A DNA stretch of 64,000 nucleotides, taken from Metallyticus violacea (taxonomy: Eukaryota > Arthropoda > Insecta > Mantodea > Metallyticidae). Position 1 is the stretch's first letter. Every line of letters begins with the position of its first letter. The DNA lies in the NCBI GenBank assembly GCA_030762175.1, contig CM060834.1:25408001-25472000 (forward strand), read 5' to 3'. A program made the position numbers and the translations under genes. Under the pieces are notes generated by a model. The model saw nothing but the letters and a program-made list of their open reading frames with translations. It was not told the origin of the DNA and ran no database searches. Shown one piece after another: positions 29,341 through 39,570 of the stretch.

Positions 29341-31512
29341 GAGGTAAAACTAAAAACTGATGATGTACAATAAATCAAATTCAATATATGGCCAATGATT
29401 GACAGTTTTATTGAGTGAGTATATTTAAATATAACCATATTTATAAATTGAACCCTTTATATCAATCATCTTTACATTCACTAAAATAGAGAGAAATAAC
29501 AGAAAGTTTAGAGTTACATTGCGTATTTAAGACGGTGTTCATATGTTTCAGTAAAACAAAATCATGTTACTACTAAAACAATTAAGAATCCAATAAGTAA
29601 ATATATTCTCAATCAGCAATAAACATTCGAAAATTAATCAATTTTCATTGGCTATGAAATTTAATTTAAATGTTACTGTAGTAAAAACATGTAACGCAAA
29701 AGTTTTCTGAAGGTTATAACAGAGGGCTCTTACATATAAATATAATTCCGAAACATATTTTACATTAATATTTCACATTTTCTGTCTTCACGACGATGCT
29801 TTTGTTAAACATAAAACATATGCATCGTTATAAACACAGTTTATATGCTGAGTTAATTTGTTCTTTTCATTTAAAACAGTGTAGAGAACAATTAAACGCA
29901 AGAGCGCTTTATAACTTTCCGTTTTCAAGTACACTACTTCTCCTGAATGTCCGATTTCCCTCAAACTATTTCTCTTATTTTATTTAAAGGGATGTGCCGA
30001 GTTTATCTGTGAAAAAACAAATATTGGGGCTGCTGAAGGGATTTTTAATTTTTGGTTTAAGATTAACTCTTAATAGTCCGATTTCCATTATTTTCAGATA
30101 CTATATATTTTATTTTATTCAAAGGGCACATACGGAGTTTCGTTGCAGAAACACAAATATTATGCCGCTAGAGTGATTTTTAAATTTTGAGTAACTCCCT
30201 CCCTCCTAATAGTCCGATTTCACAGATTTTTAGAAGCTTATTTAAATCAAACAATAAAAATATTTTTTGAAAATTATTAGCTTATTGGGAGTGAAGGTAT
30301 AGCTGAAAAATTTTTGGTGGTTAAGCCCAGCTCTAAACGCCAACATTTCATTTTTTTTAAAGAAAACTCGATATTTGTCACTGAAATAAAAATCAGTGAA
30401 ATTGGACTATTAGTACGGCGAGGGTTTGCCCAAAATTTAAAAACCACTCTAGTGGTATTAATATATATTTTTCGTAAAGAAACTCCGTATATACCATTTA
30501 AATAGAACAAGAAAAACAGTTGCTAAAAATAGGTAAATCGGGAAATTAGAAGGGGGGGGGGTAAGTAAAATTGAAAAATAGCTCTAGCGGCACCAATATT
30601 TGTTCCTTTGCAACAAAATTCGGTATATATCATTTAAATTATTAATAAAATAATGACTGGAAATTAGAGAAATTGGACTGTATGGAGAAAAGGTATACTT
30701 GAAAACCGAAATTTAAAAAGTGTTCTTGCGTATCATTTTTTCTATATTGTTTTAAAACAAAATGAGAAATTAATTCAGCATATAAACTTGATTTATAACA
30801 ATGCGCATGTTTTATATTTAACAAAAGTATTGTCATGAAGATAGCAGCGGTAAAATATTAATCTAATATATGTCTCGGAATTATATTTGTATGTGAGAGT
30901 GCTCTGTAATAACCTCCAGAAAAAGATTGCGTTACATGTTTTTAATGCAATAACATTTAAATTAAATTTCAAAGCCATTGAAAATCGATGGAACTTTCAA
31001 TTGTTCTTTGCTGCTTCTGTATATTTGTTTAGTATGCCGAAATTGATTTTAAATAGTAAAATGTTTTTATTTTATTGAAACATATGAACATCATATGAAA
31101 TACACAAATTAACTGGAAACTTTCTTTATTTTTCTCTATTTAAGTGAACCTGAAGATATCAATGGGAAAGTGTATAAACATGCTTATATTTAAAAACGTT
31201 TCAAAGTACCCTCACAGAATAGCTTTCTGTATCAGTGGTCATATATTTCATTTAATTAATGATATACCATTAATTCTTGAGGTTTAATCTCAATTATAAT
31301 AAAAATAGTTCTAAAAATATGATTTTTTTTTATAAAACTTACAGATTACAAAATCTCTATAATTTCTCCCCCAGTACTACACAGTAATGTCATAACTCAT
31401 TTCATTAATTAACAAGGTCTAATTTGGATGCTATATTCATTTTTAATAAAGGTTATTCAACTCGGTGAGGAATTCGCTTAGTTTAAGTAGTTCCTGCATG
31501 ACGTACTTTCGT
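29093..31512. mobile_element. Long-palindrome (foldback-like) element of about 2.4 kb
   Basis: Left arm (29093-30270) and right arm (about 30285-31512) are inverted copies over almost their full length, diverged by perhaps a quarter. Outer ends: TTCATTACGCAGGAGCTGTG on the left; GTACGTCATGCAGGAACTAC reverse-complemented from the right; both continue to a CTAAGC.AATTCCTCA block. Inner pairs include TTTAATTTAAATGTTA, ATGTAACGCAA and ATAATTCCGA. The inner third of each arm is built from units of about 127-136 bp with the words AGTCCGATTT, CGGAGTTT and GCCGCTAGAG. An (ATT)n run lies at 29300-29340. No transposase was seen. The transcript of either strand would fold into a long hairpin. The element family is not recognised. 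Confidence 0.7.
29900..30235. repeat. Satellite-like units in the palindrome's left arm
   Basis: CCGATTT occurs at 29951, 30078 and 30214, each inside a similar context of TATTTAAA, CGGAGTTT-like and CTAGAG-like words. The equivalent units occur inverted in the right arm at about 30400-30680 and in the same orientation at 44370-44690 inside a mariner. Confidence 0.6.
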
Positions 31513-31801
31513 TCAAATTATGTTGGAACTTTTTGAAATGAAAACAATTTATGTTAAGTATTTTATCAAATCATGTGGCAGTTAGAGTCCTTTTAGTGTG
31601 GAATTACAATAATATATATAAGAATTATCTACAGCGAGCAAACAGGTATGCGTACTTCTAAAAGCTCTCTGTATTTCATTATTAAACCAAAGATCTTGAC
31701 AACTTCGATTTGAGTATGATATCATTTAAAGATTATGTGCATTAATAAAACATTGCAATATAGATCCCCATAGTAAAACATCTAACATCAAACCTATTAG
31801 A

Positions 31802-32078
31802 GACCGCCACGGGTGACCGATGTCGCTAAGGCGCGGATCGGTGAACGGGAGGTCTGGGATTCGAATCCCGCCAGGACCGTCCTCCCTGACTGAGGTTTTT
31901 TCCAGGTTTTCCTCAATCCTCATAAATGACAAATCCCGGAGATGTACCCTAAACTTAGACCTGAAATGTTTCCTAAGAAATCCTTTCCCAATCTATCATT
32001 TCATTTCATGTATCATCAGTGCGCACCGCCTGTGGTACCTCAATAGTAAAAACGGGCGTTAAACACCATAAAAAAAAA
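31802..32078 (+). mobile_element. SINE family A copy
   Basis: It starts CCGCCACGGGTGACCGATGT at 31804, with a B box GGGATTCGAATCCCGCC. It carries the full family body and the tail ACGGGCGTTAAACACC plus A's. ATTAGA is repeated at both sides (31796-31801 and 32079-32084). It lies in the same orientation as the copy at 20.3 kb. Confidence 0.8.
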
Positions 32079-32700
32079 TTAGATCCATTCAGATAGAACT
32101 CAATTCCAAACAGCCGTGTAACTTAAAACTTTTGTTGCTCCAAATGTGTACTGGATAAATGAGAGACGAACGTTCCAAAAGAACGTTTCAAGGCCCGAAA
32201 TCTGCGCTAAATTTGTATATTTCCCAAGGGTGTAATAGGGCCGTTCATATTAAACACCAGCTCAAACCAGATGAAAGTGTAGCGGTTTCACAGTCATTCA
32301 GTTAGGAATGTGATTTCGTGTGGCAGAACATCACCGCTGACCTATGACATGGTTTGCTGAAATTGTTTACGTCACCCAGCACACAACAAAGGACCATGTC
32401 CGCCTTTATTAAACTCAATATGCCCAAGTATGAAAGGCTTCAAAATCATATTATGAGTCAAACCTATGTTTTTATACTGACAAAACACAATTTGGTTATT
32501 TTTTTCATCGCGTCTAATAAACCATAGCTTTTCAATTCGCTTTGTCAAATTACATGCAACGTAATTATAATTTGTCCCCACTCAAACTACTCAACATGGG
32601 CACTTTCACTGAGCCTCAGACACTCGCGTCATAATCAGTAAATGTTTCCAAGGGACTATGAGCTGAATTTACAACGTCGTAGAGTGCAACTTCCAGCACT
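32079..32700. other. Unassigned DNA between two SINE A copies
   Basis: A 69-codon minus frame at 32372-32581 has no motif. The CpG content is slightly raised at 32140-32200. Nothing recognised. Confidence 0.35.
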
Positions 32701-32705
32701 TTTTT

Positions 32706-32984
32706 GAATGGTGTTTAACGTCCGTTTTTACTACTGAGGCACCACAGGCTACTGAGACACTGATGATACATGAAATGTAATGATAAATTGGGAAAAGATA
32801 TTTTTTTAAGGAAAGAAACGTTTTGGGCCTAAGTTTAGGGTACCTTCCCGGCATTTGTCATTTATTAGGACCGAGGAAAACCTGGAAAAAAAAACCCGTC
32901 AGGAAGGACGGTCCTGGTGGAAATCGAACCCCTGACCTCCCGCTCATGAGCCCGCGCCTTAACGACCTCGGTCACCCGTGGAGG
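32706..32984 (-). mobile_element. SINE family A copy
   Basis: Reverse orientation relative to the copy at 31.8 kb, only 600 bp away. On the minus strand it reads from CTCCACGGGTGACCGAGGTC through GGGGTTCGATTTCC to AACGGACGTTAAACACC. The two copies could pair as an inverted repeat in a transcript. Confidence 0.8.
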
Positions 32985-33767
32985 TAAATGACTTTGATCA
33001 TGTTGCCAATCAGAAAGAACTAAAACTGTTCAGCAATGAATGTTCATTCCATTAGCACAATACACGTGATACCATGTTGATTTATGTTGTATTGTTAATT
33101 TACGACATCTGATTTCGTTCAGTTCTAACCACGCGATCAACTTAGACATGTTTGGTTTCGGATATGGCACAATGGAATTGATGAGAAAATAATATGCTGC
33201 TTTGAAATGCTTCGTTTAAAGAAACCATGTGCTGTGGCGTTTTAAACATTACAACTAATTGTTCACTCTAGCATTGTTCGCCACCCAGTGGATATTCAGG
33301 GATGAAAAGGAATGAAAAGCTTTATATGGCTCCTATTTCCTATTATCCCTCTTCCTGGGATAAACGAAAGCATTAATGCTGCAATTGTGAAGATAAAGTT
33401 AACATAACTGGACAATGAAATTTCTAAGCACTAAAACCAGAATTAGGAGGAATGAAGTTATATTGGTGCTGGCAACTAAAGAAATGAATGAATCAATAAA
33501 ACAACAAACCCTATGAACGTTTTATAAATAGTGTAAGCAAATTGCTGATGAGCTATATAAAGCTATTTTGTCATATTCAGTAATCAAACAACAATAATGA
33601 ATTCAAAATAAGTTTATCGCGTTTTAAATAAAAACAATATAACTTCTAAACTAACTTATTATACAATATATATTTTTCATTATAGAGCTCTCTTCATTAA
33701 AGTATAAGACATCAGTGTTAAGGTTTTACTTACACACACACACACAAAATAAAATAACACAATGAAC
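32985..33767. other. AT-rich DNA, no recognised gene
   Basis: Contains a short (CA)n run at about 33733-33746. Nothing else recognised. Confidence 0.4.
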
Positions 33768-33956
33768 AATGTAACTAAAATTACAATAACTAGATTGTCA
33801 TAAAATATAAAACCCTTAGAAAGTCACAGATTTAGTATCGCAATCATTCGAACAGCTCGTGTTCTTCAAGGTAAGAAAACAAGTTAATGTAGTAAATATA
33901 AACATTGAATATCGAAGGCAATGTAATGCATTGAAGTAAATTAAACAAGCAACAAG

Positions 33957-34010
33957 AGCGAGCGAGCGAGCGAGCGAGCGAGCGAGTGAGTGAGTGAAAG
34001 AGAGAATATA
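33957..34010 (+). repeat. (GAGC)n / (GAGT)n microsatellite
   Basis: Tandem GAGC then GAGT units running into GAAAGAGAG, directly in the 3' UTR of the minus-oriented Penelope-like fragment. On that element's strand it follows the stop codon by a few bases. Confidence 0.9.
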
Positions 34011-34017
34011 AAATATA

Positions 34018-34650
34018 TTAATACATAAGATTTAAATCAAATAGTATACGGACTTTATCCAAATTTATAGCTGCCATTTCTCTATCTGTCAGTAAACTTT
34101 CAGAGCTATGTGTAGGTAGCGCATCAATAAGCGTTAAATTAAAAGCATCATCAAAATCCTTACAGTGAGACAAGGCATGTTGGGCAACCGACAAGGGAGA
34201 CTTGGTTTTAACAGAACGTCTATGATTGTTCACACGTAGCGAAACAGTAGAAATTAAACCAATATAAAATGCTTTTCAAAGCTTACAAGATAACATATAT
34301 ACGACATTCTTAGGAGAACAAGTAGCAAACGAAGAAATGTTAACATATCTGGATTAATTAGGGCTGCGGAATGAATGACATGGCATAATAAGATCACAGA
34401 TTTTACATTTAGGGCGTTGGCAAGGATATGAGCCTGCAACGGGACGAGCTAAATTCGAAGGAGACAGGTTTCGGCGAAATATACTTTTAAGGTTAGGGGT
34501 GTTCTAACAGTAAGGCTTAAAGACGAATGCTTTAATAAAGTATCGTGGCATTCTTTCAAAATAGGTCTGATGCTTTCAATTCCAGGCATGTAAGTAGTAA
34601 CAAGATCAATGAAAAGTTTATTGGAAGTTTTAGGTTTGCATTTAATTGAA
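34018..34650 (-). pseudogene. Penelope-like GIY-YIG endonuclease fragment
   Basis: The minus strand reads KNVVYMLSCKL, stop, KAFYIGLIST, then VSLRVNNHRRSV and LSVAQHALSHCKDFDDAFNL. This is the GIY-YIG core of Penelope-like elements (NVVYL-SC--C---YIG-T---L--R-N-HR). Upstream, in another frame, a Cys-rich linker C-ICDLIMPCHSF precedes it, as in the family. The C-terminus ends DREMAAINLDKVRIL...MY, stop at 34018. The protein catalyses second-strand or target cleavage during retrotransposition in live elements. Here the reverse-transcriptase core is missing and stops interrupt the frame. Confidence 0.75.
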
Positions 34651-34661
34651 CACTTATTGAG

Positions 34662-34733
34662 ATAGAGAAATGGCAGCTATAGTTTTGCATGAAGCTCGCA
34701 TATCATCGGGTTTCAATCTTACGTTGAATTTAC
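34662..34733 (+). pseudogene. Penelope-like endonuclease C-terminus, opposite strand
   Basis: It reads DREMAAIVLHEARISSGFNL, matching the last residues of the minus-strand copy (DREMAAINLDKVRI). Only about 24 codons remain before the 3' UTR, a strong 5' truncation. Confidence 0.65.
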
Positions 34734-34925
34734 TATTCTCTCGTTGCTCGTTTAATCTGTTTCAATGTTTTACTTTTGATATTCAATATTTATTTTTTCT
34801 ACGTTCATTTGTCATCTTCCCTTTCAAGAACACGAGCTGTTCGAAATATTGCAATACTAAATCTCTAACCTTCTAAGTTTTTAGCCTTTTGTGCTTATCT
34901 AGTTATTATGATGTTAGTTACATTA

Positions 34926-37242
34926 AAATAGGAATTGCTCTCTCACACGCCGTGTACAGAACATAAGTTGGAAATGAACCAGACTTGAAATTCGGGTCAC
35001 GATCGGGATTCGAAACATGGATCTTTGGCTTTCCTCCCCTAAATAGTTTGTGGTTAAACTAAGACTGGATCAAATTAGGAGTCGTGTCTAAGCAATAAAC
35101 CTCTCATAGTAGAGAATCCTTAGGGAGATCTGCAGGATGTATTGGTAGTGTTAGATGAGGTTCATGGTTACATGCGTGTAGGACACGGTAGCTCAGTTGG
35201 TAGAGCATCAGCCGGAAGAATCCGTTGTTCGAATCTCGGCCATGACCCGAAGTTTTCAAGTCTTGAATCTTCATTTTCAATTTAGATAAAGGTTGTTTAA
35301 GATAATGTACAAAGCGCCAATTTTTGGTAATGTTATGTAATAAATTAAGTATTTAAGGAAATAAAATATATTGCGTTTCTTTGCGGTTTACAGTGACATT
35401 TAGTAAACTGTTGCTGAATTTAGACTTTAAAGGCTTCACACTCACTTTATTAAACTCTGTTTCAGGGCTTTGAACCAATAAGTGTAAGTAAAGGAGTCCT
35501 TAGTATTTTATTTGTGACTGAGACTGTCAAACAGTTCTTTTGATTATTTTAGGTGTCGCACATGCGAAGAACCAGGTATGACTTAACCGTAATTTTCAAA
35601 GCTTTGCTCTGTTTCATTGCAAAATTTCACTTTTGTTTCATATATAGCCACATTATAACAATGCTTTCAATTATACCTGTATGTACATTATAAGCCTTAG
35701 TACAAATTACTGAATGTTAGAACATTGTTGTTCAAAAATTTGGCTATATCTGATTGTGTTTATATTGCATTTAAATGTGTAAATAGGTGTCTCATAACCT
35801 TATAATACTCTGGTAAATTTGTTTCGACTTTTAATTTAAAAATAAAAAGGGGAGAAAATATATTCAGATATTACGAATAAAATCTCTAGTTTGCAAATCA
35901 GTTTTCTGCAAAAGACTATATGGATTGGCCTTTGAATTATTCTCATTGCGTTTTGTGAGTTTAAATATGCTTTTATTGTCTATCTAGCTATCCCAGAAAA
36001 TTATTCGATGTTTCAATATCGAATGCAAATAAGTAAACAGCTTTTAAAGTTTTTATCGAGTTAAAATTTGACCTATAAACCAAAGTATGTATGCCTCAGT
36101 AATTCGTAATAATCTGCAACGCAAAGAGTACTTGTAAGCGCTTGGTGGGAAGTAAACAGAACACGCATAGGAACCGAGTGATGAAATGGGGCATTTTAAA
36201 AGCCCAAAACACTAACATGCAGCGATTAGCACAAAACTTCGAAGTCAAATAAATTGATTCTTAATTTCATTTTTTCCGAGTTTCCGCTAAAATTGCGCTA
36301 GAATCCCAGTTGAGTTGCACGTTCTTAAATCCGCCAGAGTTACACTATTAGGAGGAGCCTGTGTGCATATAAGCACCGCCTCGGAGGGTGGGAGGAGGTT
36401 AATAGCTAGTAGTTTCAAGTGCTCCAGGAACAACATATTTATAACTATAAGCTTATGCTGTTTTTGCCTTCCTGGCTTAAATATGTTGTTCCTCATTACA
36501 AAACGAGTTTTTCAGCAATGTTTCAACTTGAATTTATCACCTTTTACCACGCATTGTCTTATTGCGCCTGAATTGCAGTAGAACTGTGTAAAAGCGGCTT
36601 AAGTACTGGATGAATAAATGTAAAGCATTATTACATAGATTCTATCGGTGCTTTATGTATTTTCTTGAAGAACCTGCAGGTATACAGTAGCATTTAGTGT
36701 TCACTAATTCGGTCATAGCTAGGGTCAAAGAGGGAATGTCAAACTAATTTAAATTGAATTTACATTACCTCACATAACGAAACAGAAATGCAGTTTGCTT
36801 CTAATTTCTTGAATGAATTATCAAATTTCGTAGCTTCAAGTATGGGGATTTAATTAGTAATTATTTTGTTTAAATGTAACATAACACATGACTGCTCATA
36901 CCTTGTCCGTCTTCTGAACTACGAAGCCATGTCTCCTTACTCTACCATACCACACACCAGCTCTCTTACGTTTGAGGTAATGAGAAGCACAGGTAGTAGA
37001 CCCAGAGGGCGTTTTCATGGTTGCCAGACTAAAAGAAATAAATAGTCAAAATAGTAGCATTGCCAACATCCAAAACAAACGTTCTTCTGCTGAAAGCTTA
37101 GTTGATTTACATAAACATGGTATTAATTCATGGCATTTTACTTGTATGTTTCAGATCCAGGCGAAAAATAAAAATTCCCTTAACACTTTTATGTATTAAT
37201 AACTTTATTATACTACAGTAAAAATAAAGAGCGATTCCCCAT
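34926..37242. other. AT-rich DNA with a tRNA-like scrap and a hairpin
   Basis: At 35188-35255 a tRNA-like stretch GGTAGCTCAGTTGGTAGAGC with GTTGTTCGAATCTCGGCC contains good A and B boxes. The acceptor ends do not pair, so it is a SINE or tRNA pseudogene rather than a tRNA. The hairpin at 36426-36493 is listed separately. No coding region recognised. Confidence 0.45.
36426..36493. repeat. Perfect 16-bp inverted repeat with 36-nt loop
   Basis: AGGAACAACATATTTA at 36426-36441 is exactly complementary to TAAATATGTTGTTCCT at 36478-36493. The loop holds ATAAGCTTAT, itself a palindrome. A transcript could form a stable short hairpin. Confidence 0.7.
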
Positions 37243-37450
37243 AACACCTTTCTTCTTGATTGAGGATTTTTCCCCCCTTCAGGTTTTCCTCAGTTCACAT
37301 AAATGGCAATTGCCGCGGAGGTGCCCTAAACTAGACCTGGTTCATTTCCTGTCTTAAAAAACGCCTTCCCAATTTCCGATTTCATCTCATATATCACCAG
37401 TGCCCACTGCCTGCGATATCTCGGCAGTAAAAACGCGGTTAAACATTTTT
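37243..37450 (+). mobile_element. SINE family A, 5'-truncated copy
   Basis: The body and tail (AGGTTTTCCTCAG, GGAGGTGCCCTAAACTAGAC, CAGTGCCCACTGCCTG, AAAAACGCGGTTAAACA) are present; the tRNA-like head is missing. It is more diverged than the other copies. Confidence 0.7.
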
Positions 37451-38171
37451 ATGTTAAAGAGAGAGAGGAGTGAGAGAGAGACCGAGCAGCTGATATTTTG
37501 TTCTTATTTTTCATGGAAAAGTTAGTCAACGTTAATTATTTATGTTCCTGCTGAAATTTTAATTAAACATGACACATACATATTATATTTATAGAATTCG
37601 CACTTTCAGCCTAATATAAGCTTTTTAAATATGTATCATTAGTCTTTTCGTGATTATGCCTGTGGAAATTGTTGATAAAATTGATAAATATATCGTATTA
37701 CACAATGAAACTAATGGATTTAAAGTAAAATGATATTTACTAAATAAAAAATATTAATGGTATTAATGTTCACGGCATTACTAATGTCATTTGGTTGACC
37801 CTTATGCAGCCCTACATTACAAATTTAAAGAAGGTGCTGGAATTGTTCTCCTGAGGCTAAACAGTCAGTATCGGGAAAACACCCTGACACGATAACGGAA
37901 TATGCGTACTCCCAACATTTCTGCAGCCTAGACCAACCCTATGATGTCATCTTTTTAATTATTCGCCGATGTTGCAACATGGGAGGTGTTTAGGGCTCAG
38001 ACGAAATGGATAATTATTTTGTTTATTACTCTCTTATATCGTTCTCTACTTTGTTTATTTTCAACAACCCCAGAATTGCTAGTTCCATCGATTCCATTAA
38101 AAAGAAATACAACAGCGTATAAAATAAATATTCTGAGGGTGCTTTTTCAGCAGAGGGTACCGAGACATGTT

Positions 38172-38905
38172 ACTTTTCGTCCTCTTGGGCACCTTCTGAT
38201 GTTTAAGGTAACCAGGAAGTATTTTACAATGTATCTCAGAAAGTTTTAAAGCTATCCACATGAAAATTTTGAGAGGTATTAAAGAACTAAACGAAAGAAG
38301 GTCCATAAAGCTTAATTCTCTAATGCACATTAACATGTTTTAACCAAAAAAAAAAAAAAAAGTCGAAAAGTTGTAAACATTGTGACATAATCATGCACTT
38401 TTTCTTATAAACTATTGGTAGAAATTGGAACGCTTTTTTACATAAGCTTCAGACAACATGCTATCCTGGGAACTATAATATAATATCTATGCTAGTTGCT
38501 TGAAAAGAAATTAATTTTCAGATTTTGATAAAAAATGGAAATATTTTTCATTTCGTATTGGTAGATGTTTATCAACTAATAGTGATGTTTAAATACTTCT
38601 ATTTACCACAATTCACATTTGCATACATTGTGTGTGTACAAATTTTCAATAAGATTGGTCCAGCCAGTCCTAAGAAAAATGCACATATATGTCCAAAATT
38701 TAACTTACTTGGAAATAATATTTATTTTTGTTTTAAAATGTTGGAAATACTTTTATATGCATTAGAGAATTAAATTCAGAGTATCTTTAGCTAATCATTC
38801 TTAATACTCATAAATATTTTATGTTTGTAGCTTTAAAACTTTCTGAGCCACAGTGTAAAATGTTTACTGCTGAGTTATTTCCTGGTCACCTTAAGATATC
38901 AGTGA
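38172..38905. repeat. Second long inverted repeat, about 0.75 kb
   Basis: The left arm (38172-38490) contains TTTAAGGTAACCAGGAAGTA, then TCTCAGAAAGTTTTAAAGCT, CTTAATTCTCTAATGCA and a GACATAAT.ATGCA..TTTTCTTA block. All recur inverted and in mirror order in 38570-38905. Arms are diverged by roughly a quarter to a third, with an A-run (38345-38360) on the left only. Its ends do not resemble those of the 29-31 kb palindrome. No protein is encoded. Confidence 0.6.
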
Positions 38906-39277
38906 ACCCTTGCAAGCTGACCTGTTGTACTGGGTACTGAGAGTATATTGCTTCTACTGTCGTCTGAACAACAAGAAACACAGCACCTTCGCCCTTAACC
39001 TATTCAGAATAAGGTGCAGCTTCTGAGGAAAGGAAACCCTTAACACATTTAACTGATCATTACAATGCGTGCCTTACTGACGTAGAGAACACTTTTCGAG
39101 CACGGTGATCGTTCCGTATAATTTTGGGAAAGCAATTTTTTTAAATAACTCATCTATTGCACTTTTAAATTATTTCAATTTGTTCAATAACCACTACCTC
39201 GACATAAGGAAATTCCTGCACGAAAATACATTCTTACAGAGGGATACCCTCTGCTTGGCCAGGCTAGTTAAATAAAA

Positions 39278-39570
39278 ATCCCTTCTAGTGGTATAGTAGT
39301 AGTCATATTTGGCTTCTAAACTCAAGATCGCGGGTTCAATCCCGGCCAGAATCGATGGATTTTTTCGGATGTAAAAATTCTAAGTATGGTTTCTTTCGGA
39401 AGGGAATTAAAGCCGTGGGTTCCGTGTCGTACATTTACGGCAGTAAAAAAACCTCAAGTCTGGAAGAAGAGACCTCTGAGCAAAATTTATCGATCATTTC
39501 ACGCCGTGAATTTAATGGGACGCTGATGACCTGGGAGGTTAAAGAGCGTCCGTAAATAAAACAAATCAAT
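39278..39570 (+). mobile_element. SINE family B copy
   Basis: The head CTAGTGGTATAGTAGTAGTC and B box GGGTTCAATCCCGGCC are followed by the body (CTAAGTATGG, TCGTACATTTACGG, CAAAATTTATCG) and the tail GAGCGTCCGTAAATAAAACA. A moderately diverged full-length copy. Confidence 0.8.

Larger units (their letters stand above)
33768..34925. mobile_element. Two Penelope-like 3' ends, head to head
   Basis: A minus-oriented Penelope-like fragment (endonuclease from about 34650 to 34018, then its 3' UTR to 33768) faces a plus-oriented, more severely 5'-truncated one (34662-34925). The two 3' UTRs are inverted copies of about 190 bp: TTAGTATCGCAAT..TTCGAACAGCTCGTGTTCTT on the left matches the complement of the right. 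Oppositely oriented partial copies next to a 5'-truncated main copy are typical of Penelope-like elements. No hammerhead ribozyme core was identified. Confidence 0.7.

Noticed and set aside
33535..33575. CTGATGAG word as a possible hammerhead ribozyme core near the Penelope-like element
   Set aside because: The matching CGAAAC half and flanking stems are not present.
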